Shown: positions 16,620-26,638, counted from the first letter of the stretch. The stretch: DNA of 64,000 nt from Microcoleus sp. bin38.metabat.b11b12b14.051 (GCF_013299165.1 NZ_JAAFKD010000012.1:1-64000); one strand, 5' to 3'. The notes: generated by a model not told the origin, from the sequence alone. Program-made: numbers and translations.

Positions 16620-17975
16620 ATGAACTCTGAATCTGAATTTCCGTGGAGCAAAACCAAAGAATCAGCCGATCGCATTTTTGCTCAAAACACCGGCAAATAT
16701 CTCAGTGACATCGAAATGAAAGTCCTTCAAGGTTCTTGGGAAGGCAAAAGTTACGATGAAATCGCCAAAGCTTACGGCTACAGCGCTGAATACCTTAACA
16801 AAGATGTCGGTAACAAATTGTGGCACAAGCTTTCAGAAGCCTTGGGAGAAAGAATTACCAAGAAAAACTTTAAAGAAGCTTTGAGGAGAGCTTATGAAGC
16901 AGAACCAAGTCAATCTCTGCATACAAATCCGCCTTTACAAACATTGCCAACGGCAGCAAACTTGCAGTTTCCCGAAGGTTCAGTAGCCTTAGATTCACCT
17001 TTTTATATAAAGCGTGCCAGCATCGACTCTCTCTGTGGCGAAACGGTTCTCAAACCCGGTTCTCTGATTCGGATTAAAGCACCGGAGATGATGGGAAAAA
17101 CTTCACTGATGACCCGGATTTTAGATCGGGCTGTCCGGGAAAACTATCATGCAGTTTATTTAGATTTGAGCGCTGCCGATCGAGGAATATTAACAAATCT
17201 CGATAAATTTCTGCGCTGGCTGTGTTTGATGGTCAGCCGACAGTTAAAGTTAGAAAACAAGTTAAATGAGTATTGGGATACCGATATTTTAGGCAGCAAC
17301 GATAACTGTACTGTATATTTTGAAGAGTATTTGCTGGCCCAAACAGCAACTCCTCTAGTGTTGGGATTGGATGAAGTCGATCGCCTATTTCCCTACACAG
17401 AAGTAGTTGAAGATTTTCTGGGAATGCTGCGAAGCTGGCACGAAAAAGCCAAAATTTCTGATGTTTGGAAAAACCTACGGTTAGTAATGGCGCATTCTAC
17501 AGAGGTTTATATTCCTTTGGATATGAACCAATCTCCGTTTAATGCGGGAGTCCCCGTGGAACTGCTGGAGTTTGACAGCCAGCAAATCCACGATTTAGCT
17601 GGGGTTCACGGCTTGGATTGGGGTGATGTGCAGTTGGGAAAGTTGATTTGGGCGATCGGCGGACATCCTTATTTAGTAAGATTGGCAATGTATGAGATTA
17701 GTTGTGGCAAAATCTCACTAACTCAGCTATTAGAAAATGCCGCGTCAGAATCGGGAATTTACAGCAGTCACTTGCGGAGGCATTTAGAAATTCTCCAACA
17801 AAATCCCGAATTAGCTTCAGCTTTGAAAAAAGTTGTTAATTCCCCTGAAGCAGTTGAATTAGATTCAATGCAAATTTATAAGTTGCACAGCATGGGAATT
17901 GTAAGGCGGCAAAACAATTATGTGATGCCGCGTTGCAATTTGTACCGCGAGTATTTCTGTCGTGTTTTGGGATGA
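16620..17975 (+). CDS. vMAP-type HTH + AAA-like ATPase (AAA_35)
   Basis: The protein has 451 aa. An N-terminal helix-turn-helix module of about 70 aa (IFAQNTGKYLSDIEMKVLQG through LSEALGERITKKNF) matches in order the module of the NB-ARC protein at 51463. It resembles the N-terminal HTH of vWA-MoxR-associated (vMAP) conflict proteins. The AAA-like domain follows: SPFYIKRASID, P-loop variant EMMGKTSL (156-163) and Walker B-like LVLGLDEVDRL (about 246-256). GGHPYLVRLAMYE is a typical AAA_35 sensor region, and a winged helix ends the protein. AAA_35 proteins are STAND-like NTPases of unclear trigger. No effector domain is fused. Confidence 0.82.
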   Translation: MNSESEFPWSKTKESADRIFAQNTGKYLSDIEMKVLQGSWEGKSYDEIAKAYGYSAEYLNKDVGNKLWHKLSEALGERITKKNFKEALRRAYEAEPSQSLHTNPPLQTLPTAANLQFPEGSVALDSPFYIKRASIDSLCGETVLKPGSLIRIKAPEMMGKTSLMTRILDRAVRENYHAVYLDLSAADRGILTNLDKFLRWLCLMVSRQLKLENKLNEYWDTDILGSNDNCTVYFEEYLLAQTATPLVLGLDEVDRLFPYTEVVEDFLGMLRSWHEKAKISDVWKNLRLVMAHSTEVYIPLDMNQSPFNAGVPVELLEFDSQQIHDLAGVHGLDWGDVQLGKLIWAIGGHPYLVRLAMYEISCGKISLTQLLENAASESGIYSSHLRRHLEILQQNPELASALKKVVNSPEAVELDSMQIYKLHSMGIVRRQNNYVMPRCNLYREYFCRVLG

Positions 17976-18044
17976 AAAGCATAGTTTGCAGTTCATTGTA
18001 TCCGATCGATCGACCACGATTGCTGTAGCGCAGTTAAGTGAATA

Positions 18045-18071
18045 GTAGGGTGCGTTGTTAATGCACCCTAC
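18045..18071. terminator. Stem-loop between convergent genes
   Basis: Perfect arms GTAGGGTGC/GCACCCTAC (18045-18053, 18063-18071) lie between the HTH-ATPase and the convergent unknown gene. It belongs to the dispersed GTAGGGTGCG family and probably terminates both transcripts. Confidence 0.55.
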
Positions 18072-18080
18072 AAATAGGGT

Positions 18081-18656
18081 CTAACCATTTTTTTTGCAAA
18101 CCCGAGAAATTGTGATTATACCTACCCAAGTCGCGTTGATTTCAAAGCCCTTATTACCGCAGTAATCACTAGCCCAATCCATCCATTTTTTGTAAATCGC
18201 TAGATGAATTTTGATAGCCGTGGCAATAATACCACCTAATGGTTTGATAGCGGCAATAGCTGTTAAAAATGCGGTAACTGCTGGGTTGCTTACGCCTTCA
18301 ATAATCTTGCGGCCTAAACACTCATTAACGGTAATCTGCAAACCAAACCAGCGCCATTTGTGAGAGGATTGATTTTGGCACGCCGCAGAATTGGTACTCG
18401 TAGTAACCGACTCATCAGCGTAGTCAAAAGTTGCTTCATAGCGGTACTGTTCGTCGGTCAAGTTGTTGAATTGATCCACCATACGCTGTACTTGGGCAAC
18501 TTCTTCGCGGCTTAAAACCTGATAAATATCATGGTTTATGCGGGCGGTGCGACCCTCCTCGTACACATAATGGTCGGCTTTGGCAACCAATTCCCAGTTA
18601 GGGTCAGGTGTGGGCGGTATAAACTTATTACTGAAGTTAGTGCCTTCGATTTTCAT
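18081..18656 (-). CDS. Unknown protein with hydrophobic Ala/Gly-rich segment framed by cysteines
   Basis: The protein has 191 aa from the ATG at 18656 (MKIEGTNFSNKF); a longer frame exists but its extra 37 aa look non-coding. The N-terminal half (1-85) is soluble and charged. Residues about 121-156 (VSNPAVTAFLTAIAAIKPLG, then GIIATAIKIHLAIY) are hydrophobic and amphipathic. Cysteines are at 93, 113, 166 and 187, so the hydrophobic segment could be bracketed by disulphides. I do not recognise the family. The layout of a soluble leader-like half followed by a small amphipathic Cys-framed half is reminiscent of bacteriocin or pore-forming cargo, but no GG processing site or export gene is seen. 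Confidence 0.55.
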   Translation of the reverse strand: MKIEGTNFSNKFIPPTPDPNWELVAKADHYVYEEGRTARINHDIYQVLSREEVAQVQRMVDQFNNLTDEQYRYEATFDYADESVTTSTNSAACQNQSSHKWRWFGLQITVNECLGRKIIEGVSNPAVTAFLTAIAAIKPLGGIIATAIKIHLAIYKKWMDWASDYCGNKGFEINATWVGIITISRVCKKNG

Positions 18657-18888
18657 TTCAGTTATTCCTTCTTGTTCAAAGTGTTCAGAGTATTGAATGT
18701 TAGCGTTTTTTTTGCTGCATCTTTCGCTTCTTGTTATCAGTTTGTTGCTAAAATTGCTGAACTGCAATGGTGAAACTATCAGGTATTATAGGAACTGATA
18801 AATAGCTTCAGATTGTGGATTTATAGGAAAAAATCAGGTGCAGCCTAACAAAGCATCATAAAAATCAGGACTTAGGTATCAGACTCAA

Positions 18889-18956
18889 GAAACCGGGTTT
18901 TTACCTAAGCTGTCGGCTACAACGAAAGATTTTTGTAAAAAACCCGGTTTCTGACT
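18889..18956. repeat. Inverted repeat AGAAACCGGGTTTTTAC family
   Basis: AGAAACCGGGTTTTTAC and an almost perfect inverse copy (GTAAAAAACCCGGTTTCT) lie about 35 bp apart, upstream of the WD40 ATPase gene. A related pair sits at 24143-24206 and short versions at 1521 and 63531. Confidence 0.75.
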
Positions 18957-19061
18957 GCCGATTCGTAAGTCAGAAAAATTAGAAAAAGTCAGGTTTTTGG
19001 GTAAATCGTTAAATAGTCATGTTAGCTCTCTTATAATCAAGTCAAGATTTTGGTGCAAGCA

Positions 19062-22000
19062 ATGATGAAAGAATTGCCAGTTAGTTATGAATATCAGATT
19101 GGCGGGAGTCTTCCAGCAGATGCGTCTAGTTACGTGACGCGGCAAGCAGACTTGGACTTTTACGAAAGTTTGAAAGCGGGTGAGTTTTGTTACGTTTTGA
19201 ATTCGCGGCAAATGGGTAAGTCGAGTTTGCGGGTGCGGGCTATGCAAAGATTGCAAGCTGATGGTACTGTTTGCGCTTTTATCGATTTAACTGGGATTGG
19301 TAAGGAAGATGTCAATCCCGAAAAGTGGTATGCTGGTATTGTTAATTCTTTGGTCAGTAGCTGTCAGCTAGGAAATCAAGTTAATTGGCGGAGTTGGTGG
19401 CGCGATCGCCGGGATTTGTTCTCGCCTCTCCAGCGGTTTAGTTTGTTTATTGAAGAAGTTGTTTTAGTTGAAATAGAATCAAGTATTGTTATTTTTGTTG
19501 ACGAGATCGATCGCGTTTTGAGCATGAACTTTTCTACGGATGAGTTTTTTGCTCTAATTCGCTGGTTTTACAATCAAAGAGTTGACAAGCCTCTCTACCA
19601 ACGTTTGACTTTTGCACTGTTGGGGGTGGCGACGCCTGCGGATTTGATTGCGGATAAAACTCAAACTCCTTTTAATATTGGTAAGGCGATAAATTTAGGC
19701 GGTTTTACGATTGATGAAGTGCAGCCTTTGATTGATGGTTGGCACGGGCAGGTTGGTAATGCTGAAAGTGCGTTAGCGAAGCCCTCGCAGAGGATCGCCC
19801 AAATTCTAGATTGGACGGGCGGACAACCTTTTCTCACCCAAAAGCTGTGCAAACTGATGCTTGAGGAATCAGCATTGGGCAATTCGCGATCGGTTGAAGA
19901 GGTGGTGCAGTTGCGGATTGTGGAGAATTGGGAATCCCAGGATGAGCCTGAACATTTGAAAACTATTCGCGATCGCATTTTGAGAAATCAGCAAAAAGCA
20001 GGCCAGTTATTGGGGCTTTACCAGCAAATCTTGCAATCCGGAAAACCCCCCCAACCCCCCCTTGCTAAGGGGGGGCTAAATGCTGAGGAATCTTCCCTTA
20101 GCAAGGAGGAAATAACCGGAAACCCCCCCCAACCCCCCCTTGCTAAGGGGGGGCTAAATGCTGAGGAATCTTCCCTGACTCAGGAAGCAATCACCGGAAC
20201 CCCCCCCCAACCCCCCCTTGCTAAGGGGGGGCTAAATGCTGGTGAATCTTCCCTTAGCAAGGAGGAAATAACCGGAAACCCCCCCCAACCCCCCCTTGCT
20301 AAGGGGGGGCTAAATGCTGGTGCATCTCCCTTTAGCAAGGAAGCAATCACCATAAAACCCCCCCAACCCCCCCTTGCTAAGGGGGGGCTAAATACTAAGG
20401 AATCTTCTATTAGCAACGAAGAGCTAAATGCCACTCTTACTCCCCCCCTTAGCAAGGGGGGGCTGGGGGGGGTTCTTGCCGATGGTAGTCGGGAACAAAC
20501 TGAACTCCGGCTGTCGGGTTTGGTGGTTCATCATGCAGGTAAATTAAAAGTTTACAACCGAATTTATGCCGAAATTTTCAATATTGAATGGGTAGATAAA
20601 CAGTTGGGAAAGCTGCGCCCTTATGCGGAAAATTTTAATGCTTGGAATGCTGCCAATTTTGAGGACAATTCGCGGCTGCTGCGGGGAAATGCCCTGCAAG
20701 AAGCTCTGGAATGGGCAAACTATCAAAGTTTAAGTCCTTTAGATTACCGCTTTTTAGCGGCGGCTCAGGATTTGGAAAAGCGGGAAGTGGAATTGGCTTT
20801 TAGGCTGCAAGCTGAGGAAAGTCAAATATTAGCACAAGCTAATGAAACTTTAAATTTAGCTCAACATCAAGCTCGCACAGAGTTAACGTTAGCTAAAAAA
20901 CAAGCTAGAAAAATAATTGCGATCGGCTCAACTATTTTAACGCTATCTTTAGCGGCGGCGATCGCCATACAATTGCAAGTAGTCAAGGCAGATCGCTCCC
21001 TCGCTGAAACAAAAATTATCCTCGAAAGTGTGTCGTCAAAAACAACTTTAGTCTCAAACCCTTTTGCAGCAATGATTGAAGCACTGCAAGCAGCAGATAA
21101 ACTGAAAAAATTAGAGGCCTTCAGTCCGGCAAAATCCGATACTAAAACGCAAGTATCGATCGCCCTCCAACAAGCAATTTACAGCATCCGAGAGCGCGAT
21201 CGACTTGCAGGCCACCAAGCTTTCATCAGAAACGTCGTTTTCTCGCCCGATGGCAAAATCCTCGCATCCGCTAGCGCCGACGATACAATCAAACTCTGGA
21301 ATCCTGACGGCACATTGATCAGAACCCTCACCGGACACGGCGATAACATTTTGACTGTCAGTTTCTCACCCGACGGCAAGACGATCGCCTCTGCTAGCGA
21401 GGATGCTACGATCAAAATCTGGAACCTCGCCAACGGCACTGAAATCAGAACCCTTACAGGACATAAGGGCTGGGTGAGAGGAGTCAGTTTTGCTCCCGAT
21501 GGATTGACGATCGCATCTTCGGGCTCCGACGGCACTGTCAAACTCTGGAATCCGGCAGACGGCAGTGCAGGCACGGGGGCACTGCCCCTACGAACCTTTA
21601 CAGGACATAGGGGCTGGGCAACAAACGTCACTTTTTCGCCCGACGGATTGACGATCGCATCTTCCGGTAGCGATCGCACTGTCAAACTCTGGAATCCAGC
21701 AGATGGAACGGAAATCGCCACGCTGACAGGCCATACCAAAGCTGTGAGAAGTGTCAGTTTTTCTAACGACGGCAAAACCCTAGCATCGGCTGGCGAAGAC
21801 GGTTTAGTCAAGCTGTGGGATGTCCAAAACCTGACTCTCCTCACCACCTTGCAAGCCCACAACAAGGAAGTCTGGAGCGTCAAATTCAGCCCTTCTGGCA
21901 GCCACAGCCCAACTCTGGCTACCGCTAGCGAAGACGGAACCGCCAAATTGTGGAATTTATCGCGGTTGGGAGACATCGAGCCGCAAACGCTCAAAGGACA

Positions 22001-23108
22001 CATCGGCAGGGTTGCAGGGCTTAGTTTCAGTCCCGACGGCCGCACTTTGGCAACGGCAGGTACCGATCGCACTGTACGACTTTGGCACCTCGCAGGCATC
22101 GAGCCGAAAGTTCTGGAAAGCCACCGCAGCCAGGTTTTCAGCGCTAGTTTTTCGCCAGACGGCAAAACAGTTGCTTCCGGTAGTGGCGATCGTACTGTAA
22201 AATTGTGGAATGCACAAAACGGTACCGAAATCAAAACTTTTATAGGACATCAAGGTGCTGTCACCAGCGTCAGTTTTGCCCCAGATGGCAAAATTTTAGC
22301 ATCCGCGTCGGGCGATCGCACTATTAAATTGTGGAACCTAGAAAGCGGCAGCGAAATCAAAACTATTTCAGGACATCAGAGCGGAATAGACAGCGTTGTT
22401 TTCAGTCCAGACGGTAAAATTTTAGCATCATCCGCGATCGATAAAACTGTTAAATTGTGGAACCTAGAAAGCGGCACCGAAATCAAAACTCTCACAGGAC
22501 ATCGGGAAAGAGTTAGAAGTGTCAGATTCAGTCCCGACGGCAAAACCTTAGCATCCGCAGGAAACGATCGCACGATATTATTCTGGGATTTAAACAACTT
22601 AGAATCTCCCCCAAGAAGCATTCAGAAAGCGCATAACAGCCGAATTACCAGCCTCCGTTTCAGTCCTGACGGCAAAATTTTAGCATCTGCTTGCGATGAC
22701 AGCACGATTAAATTGTGGAATGCAAAAACAGGCACCGAATTGAGAACTATTCAAGGACACGGAACTTGGGTAAAAAGCATTAGTTTCAGTCCCGATGGCA
22801 AAACCTTAGCATCTGCAAGTTTCGATCGCACAATTAAACTGTGGAATGTCGCAGACGGCAAAACCGCCTCGGAAGCTGTGCCGCTACAAGTTTTTGAGGG
22901 ACATCGCGATCGAGTTAACGATGTTAACATCAGTCCCGACGGCAAAACTCTAGTTTCTGCCAGCGATGATGCTACTTTAAGGATCTGGAATTTGGAACTC
23001 GATTTAGATACCTTAATGAAGCTGAGTTGCGAATGGCTGAGCAATTATATTGCCAACCATCCTGAAGAAAAGGCGATCGCAGATTTGTGCGATCGTGCAA
23101 AAAATTGA
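19062..23108 (+). CDS. AAA-like (AAA_35) ATPase with 14 WD40 repeats
   Basis: The protein has 1348 aa from the ATG at 19062; TTG and GTG codons 9-12 bp upstream are alternatives. The AAA_35 domain (about 10-320) starts [20 protein letters not shown] with the P-loop variant RQMGKSSL and Walker [13 protein letters not shown] loop after [10 protein letters not shown] is filled by an in-frame array of about 145 aa of [12 protein letters not shown] repeats. The winged-helix part resumes at [22 protein letters not shown] coiled coil, one transmembrane helix ([19 protein letters not shown], about 620-640) and 14 WD40 repeats, likely two seven-bladed propellers, complete it. It is probably a membrane-anchored signalling NTPase with a cytosolic propeller sensor; trigger and partner are unknown. 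Confidence 0.88.
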   Translation: MMKELPVSYEYQIGGSLPADASSYVTRQADLDFYESLKAGEFCYVLNSRQMGKSSLRVRAMQRLQADGTVCAFIDLTGIGKEDVNPEKWYAGIVNSLVSSCQLGNQVNWRSWWRDRRDLFSPLQRFSLFIEEVVLVEIESSIVIFVDEIDRVLSMNFSTDEFFALIRWFYNQRVDKPLYQRLTFALLGVATPADLIADKTQTPFNIGKAINLGGFTIDEVQPLIDGWHGQVGNAESALAKPSQRIAQILDWTGGQPFLTQKLCKLMLEESALGNSRSVEEVVQLRIVENWESQDEPEHLKTIRDRILRNQQKAGQLLGLYQQILQSGKPPQPPLAKGGLNAEESSLSKEEITGNPPQPPLAKGGLNAEESSLTQEAITGTPPQPPLAKGGLNAGESSLSKEEITGNPPQPPLAKGGLNAGASPFSKEAITIKPPQPPLAKGGLNTKESSISNEELNATLTPPLSKGGLGGVLADGSREQTELRLSGLVVHHAGKLKVYNRIYAEIFNIEWVDKQLGKLRPYAENFNAWNAANFEDNSRLLRGNALQEALEWANYQSLSPLDYRFLAAAQDLEKREVELAFRLQAEESQILAQANETLNLAQHQARTELTLAKKQARKIIAIGSTILTLSLAAAIAIQLQVVKADRSLAETKIILESVSSKTTLVSNPFAAMIEALQAADKLKKLEAFSPAKSDTKTQVSIALQQAIYSIRERDRLAGHQAFIRNVVFSPDGKILASASADDTIKLWNPDGTLIRTLTGHGDNILTVSFSPDGKTIASASEDATIKIWNLANGTEIRTLTGHKGWVRGVSFAPDGLTIASSGSDGTVKLWNPADGSAGTGALPLRTFTGHRGWATNVTFSPDGLTIASSGSDRTVKLWNPADGTEIATLTGHTKAVRSVSFSNDGKTLASAGEDGLVKLWDVQNLTLLTTLQAHNKEVWSVKFSPSGSHSPTLATASEDGTAKLWNLSRLGDIEPQTLKGHIGRVAGLSFSPDGRTLATAGTDRTVRLWHLAGIEPKVLESHRSQVFSASFSPDGKTVASGSGDRTVKLWNAQNGTEIKTFIGHQGAVTSVSFAPDGKILASASGDRTIKLWNLESGSEIKTISGHQSGIDSVVFSPDGKILASSAIDKTVKLWNLESGTEIKTLTGHRERVRSVRFSPDGKTLASAGNDRTILFWDLNNLESPPRSIQKAHNSRITSLRFSPDGKILASACDDSTIKLWNAKTGTELRTIQGHGTWVKSISFSPDGKTLASASFDRTIKLWNVADGKTASEAVPLQVFEGHRDRVNDVNISPDGKTLVSASDDATLRIWNLELDLDTLMKLSCEWLSNYIANHPEEKAIADLCDRAKN
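20045..20480. repeat. In-frame C-rich repeat array inside WD40 ATPase gene
   Basis: Five direct copies of CCCCCCCAACCCCCCCTTGC-like sequence with a 78-bp period (26 codons each) are followed by one inverted copy (CCCCCCTTAGCAAGGGGGGG). All remain in the +1 reading frame and encode [12 protein letters not shown]. The same repeat occurs inside the ATPase gene at 51463 and in non-coding DNA at 59165-59206. Confidence 0.92.
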
Positions 23109-23140
23109 ATAATATCGTGTCGAATCGATTGACTGCAATA

Positions 23141-23317
23141 GACAAGATTGCAAAAATTACAAATTATCTTGAAACTATCTGCGTTTATCTGTGTTTATCT
23201 GCTTTTTATCTGCGGTTCCTGTATTAATCAAAGATTTTTGCAATCTTGTCTAATCAGATTATTCGATCGCGCGTGCGTCCTGGCGTCCGCTTCAATGCTG
23301 CGGACGCCAGGACGCAC
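23141..23317. repeat. Two inverted repeats between convergent genes
   Basis: 23141-23157 and 23234-23250 are perfect 17-bp arms (GACAAGATTGCAAAAAT) around CTGCGTTTATCTGTGTTTAT-type sequence, MITE-like. 23273-23290 and 23300-23317 are perfect 18-bp GC-rich arms (GTGCGTCCTGGCGTCCGC) with a 9-base loop. They fill the 306-bp gap between the WD40 gene and queE, both of which end here. No gene is seen. Confidence 0.8.
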
Positions 23318-23414
23318 TACGAACCATTTTTTGTGATATTAGCAGATTTTGATAGATTGTCTGTGGGAATCAAAGATGGTTGGCTTTCCCCGCTCTTACA
23401 GAATTTTTGGATGT

Positions 23415-24047
23415 TTATTGCACACCAATAAACTTGTGAGTTTGCAAAGACAACCTATAACTCGGATGCTGTTTCAGTAACTCCAAAATAATCGGAATTG
23501 CCCGATCGCGTGTTCCCCATTCCGGCTGCAAGTATACAGGAATATTCACATTATCAACCAAATACTTACTGTAAAAATCAAGTTCTTCACCAGTGCTAAC
23601 CACCAACTTAACTTCATTAGCTCTCTTCCATAAAATCTCTTGCACTGGATATTTAGGATTGATGTGCTCTTTAGGAGAAAGAGTAATCCAAGCCAGGGGC
23701 GAAACATTCTGCCAATAAGCGCCCGAAGTTTCAATACTCACCTGCTTGTCAGCTTCTAACAAAGCTAGAACTAACTCCGGCAAATTCTGGTGGATGAAAG
23801 GTTCGCCGCCAGTAATCACAACCCTCGGAGACTGGAGTTGAGCTAGCAATTGGGCGATCGACTGCGGCACCGACGGTAAACCTTTACCACCATTAGAATA
23901 GCCAGTATCGCACCAAGGACATCCCACAGGACAACCTGCCAATCTGATAAAATCAACTAAAGCACCAGTCCAGTAGCCTTCGCCTTGAACCGTACACTGA
24001 AAAGTTTCGTGAATCGGTAATTTTACTTGTAAATTTGATACTAGCAT
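23415..24047 (-). CDS. queE: 7-carboxy-7-deazaguanine synthase (radical SAM)
   Basis: The protein has 210 aa, the usual QueE length. The substrate motif QGEGYWTG is at about 21-28, the 4Fe-4S cluster cysteines are C39-x3-C43-x2-C46 (CPVGCPWC), and GGEP is the SAM-binding motif. QueE converts carboxy-tetrahydropterin to carboxy-deazaguanine, the step before preQ0, in queuosine (or deazapurine DNA) synthesis. No other que gene is adjacent. Confidence 0.93.
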   Translation of the reverse strand: MLVSNLQVKLPIHETFQCTVQGEGYWTGALVDFIRLAGCPVGCPWCDTGYSNGGKGLPSVPQSIAQLLAQLQSPRVVITGGEPFIHQNLPELVLALLEADKQVSIETSGAYWQNVSPLAWITLSPKEHINPKYPVQEILWKRANEVKLVVSTGEELDFYSKYLVDNVNIPVYLQPEWGTRDRAIPIILELLKQHPSYRLSLQTHKFIGVQ

Positions 24048-24142
24048 CTTTGTCTCAGATTAATTTAATGATATTTGTTATTAGTTTTAGTAATTGTAAT
24101 TTTTTATCTGTAATTGATGTAGTCCTGGATGCACGGGTAGGT

Positions 24143-24206
24143 AGAAACCGGGTTTTTTACGACAATACTGTACCGCAGCGTTCAATACAGATAAAAACCC
24201 GGTTTC
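24143..24206. repeat. Inverted repeat AGAAACCGGGTTTTTTAC family
   Basis: Arms AGAAACCGGGTTTT and AAAACCCGGTTTCT lie about 35 bp apart between queE and the methyltransferase gene. Confidence 0.7.
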
Positions 24207-24242
24207 TTTGGTGTTAATCAAGTTCCCGCAGATTTGAAATCT

Positions 24243-24941
24243 TTAATTGTGTTCTTCAGGTTCCATCATAATAGCCCAGCGGCGTTTCAGCGCCAAAGTC
24301 AGTCCGTCACCAATGGGAACAACACTCAGAGTAATTCTCGGATCGTTACGCAACTTGTCGTTGAAACTGCGAAGGGCGAGGGTACTTGTGTCTTGTACTT
24401 GAGGATCGGCAACTCGTCCTGACCACAGAACGTTGTCAATTACAATTAAACCGCCATTCCGTACCAGTTGGAGCGATCGCTCAAAATAAAGCTCATAATT
24501 TTCTTTGTCGGCGTCGATGAACGCAAAATCAAAGGTTCCGGCTTGTCCGTCGGCTATAAGTTTGTCGAGAGTATTTAGTGCTGGGCCCAACTGCAAAGAA
24601 ATTTTGTTTGCGACACCCGCAGCTTCCCAATAGCGTCGCGCGATCGAAGTATATTCCTCGCTGACATCGCAAGCAACAATTTTACCGTTTGAAGGCAGTG
24701 CTAAAGCTACGCACAGCGAACTATAACCAGTAAAAACGCCAATTTCTAAAGTTTTTGTCGCTCCCATAAGCTGCACCAGCATCTCCATAAACTGGCCTTG
24801 TTCGGGAGCTATTTGCATCATACCCATAGGATGATTAGCAGTTTCTTTTCGCAGTGAAGCGAGAATATCTGGTTCCCGCAGAGAAATAGATAACAGATAA
24901 TCGTAAAGTTGATTTTCTAGGCCAAGAGTTGAGTTCGCCAT
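24243..24941 (-). CDS. Class I SAM-dependent O-methyltransferase (caffeoyl-CoA OMT type)
   Basis: The protein has 232 aa. The order is LLVQLMGATKTLEIGVFTGYSS-like motif I (E-I-G-V-F-T-G-Y-S-S about 77-86), acidic motif VACDVSEEY, and FDFAFIDADKENY, in which the Asp residues coordinate a divalent metal. GGLIVIDNVLWSGRV and DDRITLSVVPIGDGLTLA-like C-terminal sequence follow. These are hallmarks of metal-dependent catechol O-methyltransferases. In cyanobacteria such enzymes methylate soluble catechols; the substrate is unknown. It is 195 bp upstream of queE on the same strand, separated by an inverted repeat. Confidence 0.9.
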   Translation of the reverse strand: MANSTLGLENQLYDYLLSISLREPDILASLRKETANHPMGMMQIAPEQGQFMEMLVQLMGATKTLEIGVFTGYSSLCVALALPSNGKIVACDVSEEYTSIARRYWEAAGVANKISLQLGPALNTLDKLIADGQAGTFDFAFIDADKENYELYFERSLQLVRNGGLIVIDNVLWSGRVADPQVQDTSTLALRSFNDKLRNDPRITLSVVPIGDGLTLALKRRWAIMMEPEEHN

Positions 24942-25594
24942 CGGTTTGTCCTTGCTGCTAACTTTTAATTTTACGTGGTAGATGTGCAGTTATTGGAAAT
25001 TGCAGACGGTAGAGTTAATTTAGGCACCTATTTTGCTGTCGTTTCTCTCGGGGTAAGACTATCGCCGTCTCCGTTACAAGCTGGTAACTTGCTCTCGCGG
25101 GCGATCGACCTCCCGATCAGTTTATCTCAGCTATAGGTGATTGAGTAGCCCTGGAAAAGAAAACACCTTCAGTTGACAGTTGACAGCTAGCCCTCGGAGC
25201 GAAGCCGAAGGGTTGACTTCGGAGGGCGACCTCTCCCGGTCAGGAAGAGGGTTGGAGTAATGAATCGTGTTCTTTTAATTTCTCGCTTACAAGGGAGATG
25301 CTTTCAACCAATTCTTTTTGGTAAAACCCTGAGTGATACCAGCTTAACAAAATAATCCAACCGCCGGCAAGCTGCCAACCCATACACAATCATTCATTCC
25401 CATCTCAAATTTTAAATCTCAAATGGTGTTAGTTGGGAAAATACGACTTCATCCTGACCGCTAATCGCCAAGGACTAATAATTCACAACTAATGAATACG
25501 GTTCAAGATGACGATTTGTCAAGTGTCACATCTTATTCATCCACATCGAAAAAGTTGTCGAGAATCTAAATAACATTCCATTAAGGCAATCGCA
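24942..25594. other. Gene-poor stretch with repeat debris and one small unassigned frame
   Basis: A GTG-initiated frame of 53 codons (24975-25136) encodes a hydrophobic peptide (VNLGTYFAVVSLGVRLSPSP) that I cannot assign; it may be a remnant. 25179-25250 holds CAGTTGA heptamers and the CGGAGCGAAGCCGAAGGG repeat. No other gene is supported in the 653 bp. Confidence 0.4.
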
Positions 25595-26365
25595 ATGTAT
25601 TATAGTTTTGCAGGTTTCGGTGCCTTCACAGGCATATTTTTATTGTTGGTTTTTGCGATTCTGCAATTGCTGCACGTTTCCGCCGGCAGTTTTATTGATT
25701 GGGTAATTGCCCTAGCTATTTTTGAATGGCTGTTGCTAATAGTTACAGTTCCCTGGAATATCCATTTTGAAGCTAAGGAAGTTTTAGCGCAAGGTGCAGA
25801 ATCTACTAAAAAAAATATTGCTGTCGATTCCGAACAACTCAAATACGTTACTGTATTAGCTAGCCGATCGCTCTTTGTGGCGATCGCCCTTCACCTGTTT
25901 AGCGCGATCGCACTTTACGCCCTAGCCGCCACCGGCATTAGTTCTGTTGGCTATCTAAGTTCTGGTGCAGCACTCCTCTTAACCATACTGCGTCCAGCTA
26001 TCCGAGGCTATCAATATTTAGCCCAGCGCCTGACAAGCATCCGCAGCCAATTCTTGCACCCCCGCGAAGATATTGTCGAACTCCGCAGCCGCTTTGCAGA
26101 ATTAGAATCTACAGTCAAAAATTTGGCCGCTCAATTAAATTCAAATGATGAAACTTCTTGGGCTGCTCTCCAAGAGCGGCAGCAACGAGCTACCAAAGCA
26201 GGATTAACTACTTTAGCTGCATCAATAGAAGATTTGCGATCGACAAACCAGGCAGAACACACTAAACTTGCAAGAGATGCTGAAAGTGCGATCGCCCAAC
26301 TCACCTCGGACGGACAATTTCTCAACCACGTCCGCGAAATCATCCGCTTCTTCAAAGAATCGTGA
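25595..26365 (+). CDS. Membrane protein with four hydrophobic helices and C-terminal coiled coil
   Basis: The protein has 256 aa. Hydrophobic segments lie at about 4-25 (FGAFTGIFLLLVFAILQLL), 30-52 (FIDWVIALAIFEWLLLIVTV), 85-110 (SLFVAIALHLFSAIALYAL) and 115-135. Residues 140-250 are hydrophilic and heptad-like (ELRSRFAELESTVKNLAAQL and onward), so the tail is a coiled coil in the cytoplasm. I do not recognise a named family; scaffold or stress-membrane roles are possible. It is monocistronic. Confidence 0.75.
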   Translation: MYYSFAGFGAFTGIFLLLVFAILQLLHVSAGSFIDWVIALAIFEWLLLIVTVPWNIHFEAKEVLAQGAESTKKNIAVDSEQLKYVTVLASRSLFVAIALHLFSAIALYALAATGISSVGYLSSGAALLLTILRPAIRGYQYLAQRLTSIRSQFLHPREDIVELRSRFAELESTVKNLAAQLNSNDETSWAALQERQQRATKAGLTTLAASIEDLRSTNQAEHTKLARDAESAIAQLTSDGQFLNHVREIIRFFKES

Positions 26366-26374
26366 AGTCTGTTG

Positions 26375-26425
26375 ACTGTTGACTGTTGTCAATTACCAAT
26401 TAGCAATTACCAATTACCAATTCCC
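26375..26425. repeat. Heptamer-type repeats (GACTGTT, ACCAATT)
   Basis: Short runs of GACTGTT followed by ACCAATTagca-like units trail the membrane protein gene. Confidence 0.65.
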
Positions 26426-26638
26426 TACCTTTAGATAGATGTCAAATACTCGCAGATTGTGAATGTTTTAATAAAAAAATAAATTTATCAGTCTTGAGGA
26501 AGACTCAATAAATGTATTTTAGATAACAGCAATTTCTCGCAAACTCTAACCAAAGATAGTTTGTGAATGAGTTAGCTTCGGCTTAATATTTGAACATAAG
26601 CCAAAGACCTTTTGAAAAAATTGAAGAAGGAATAAATC

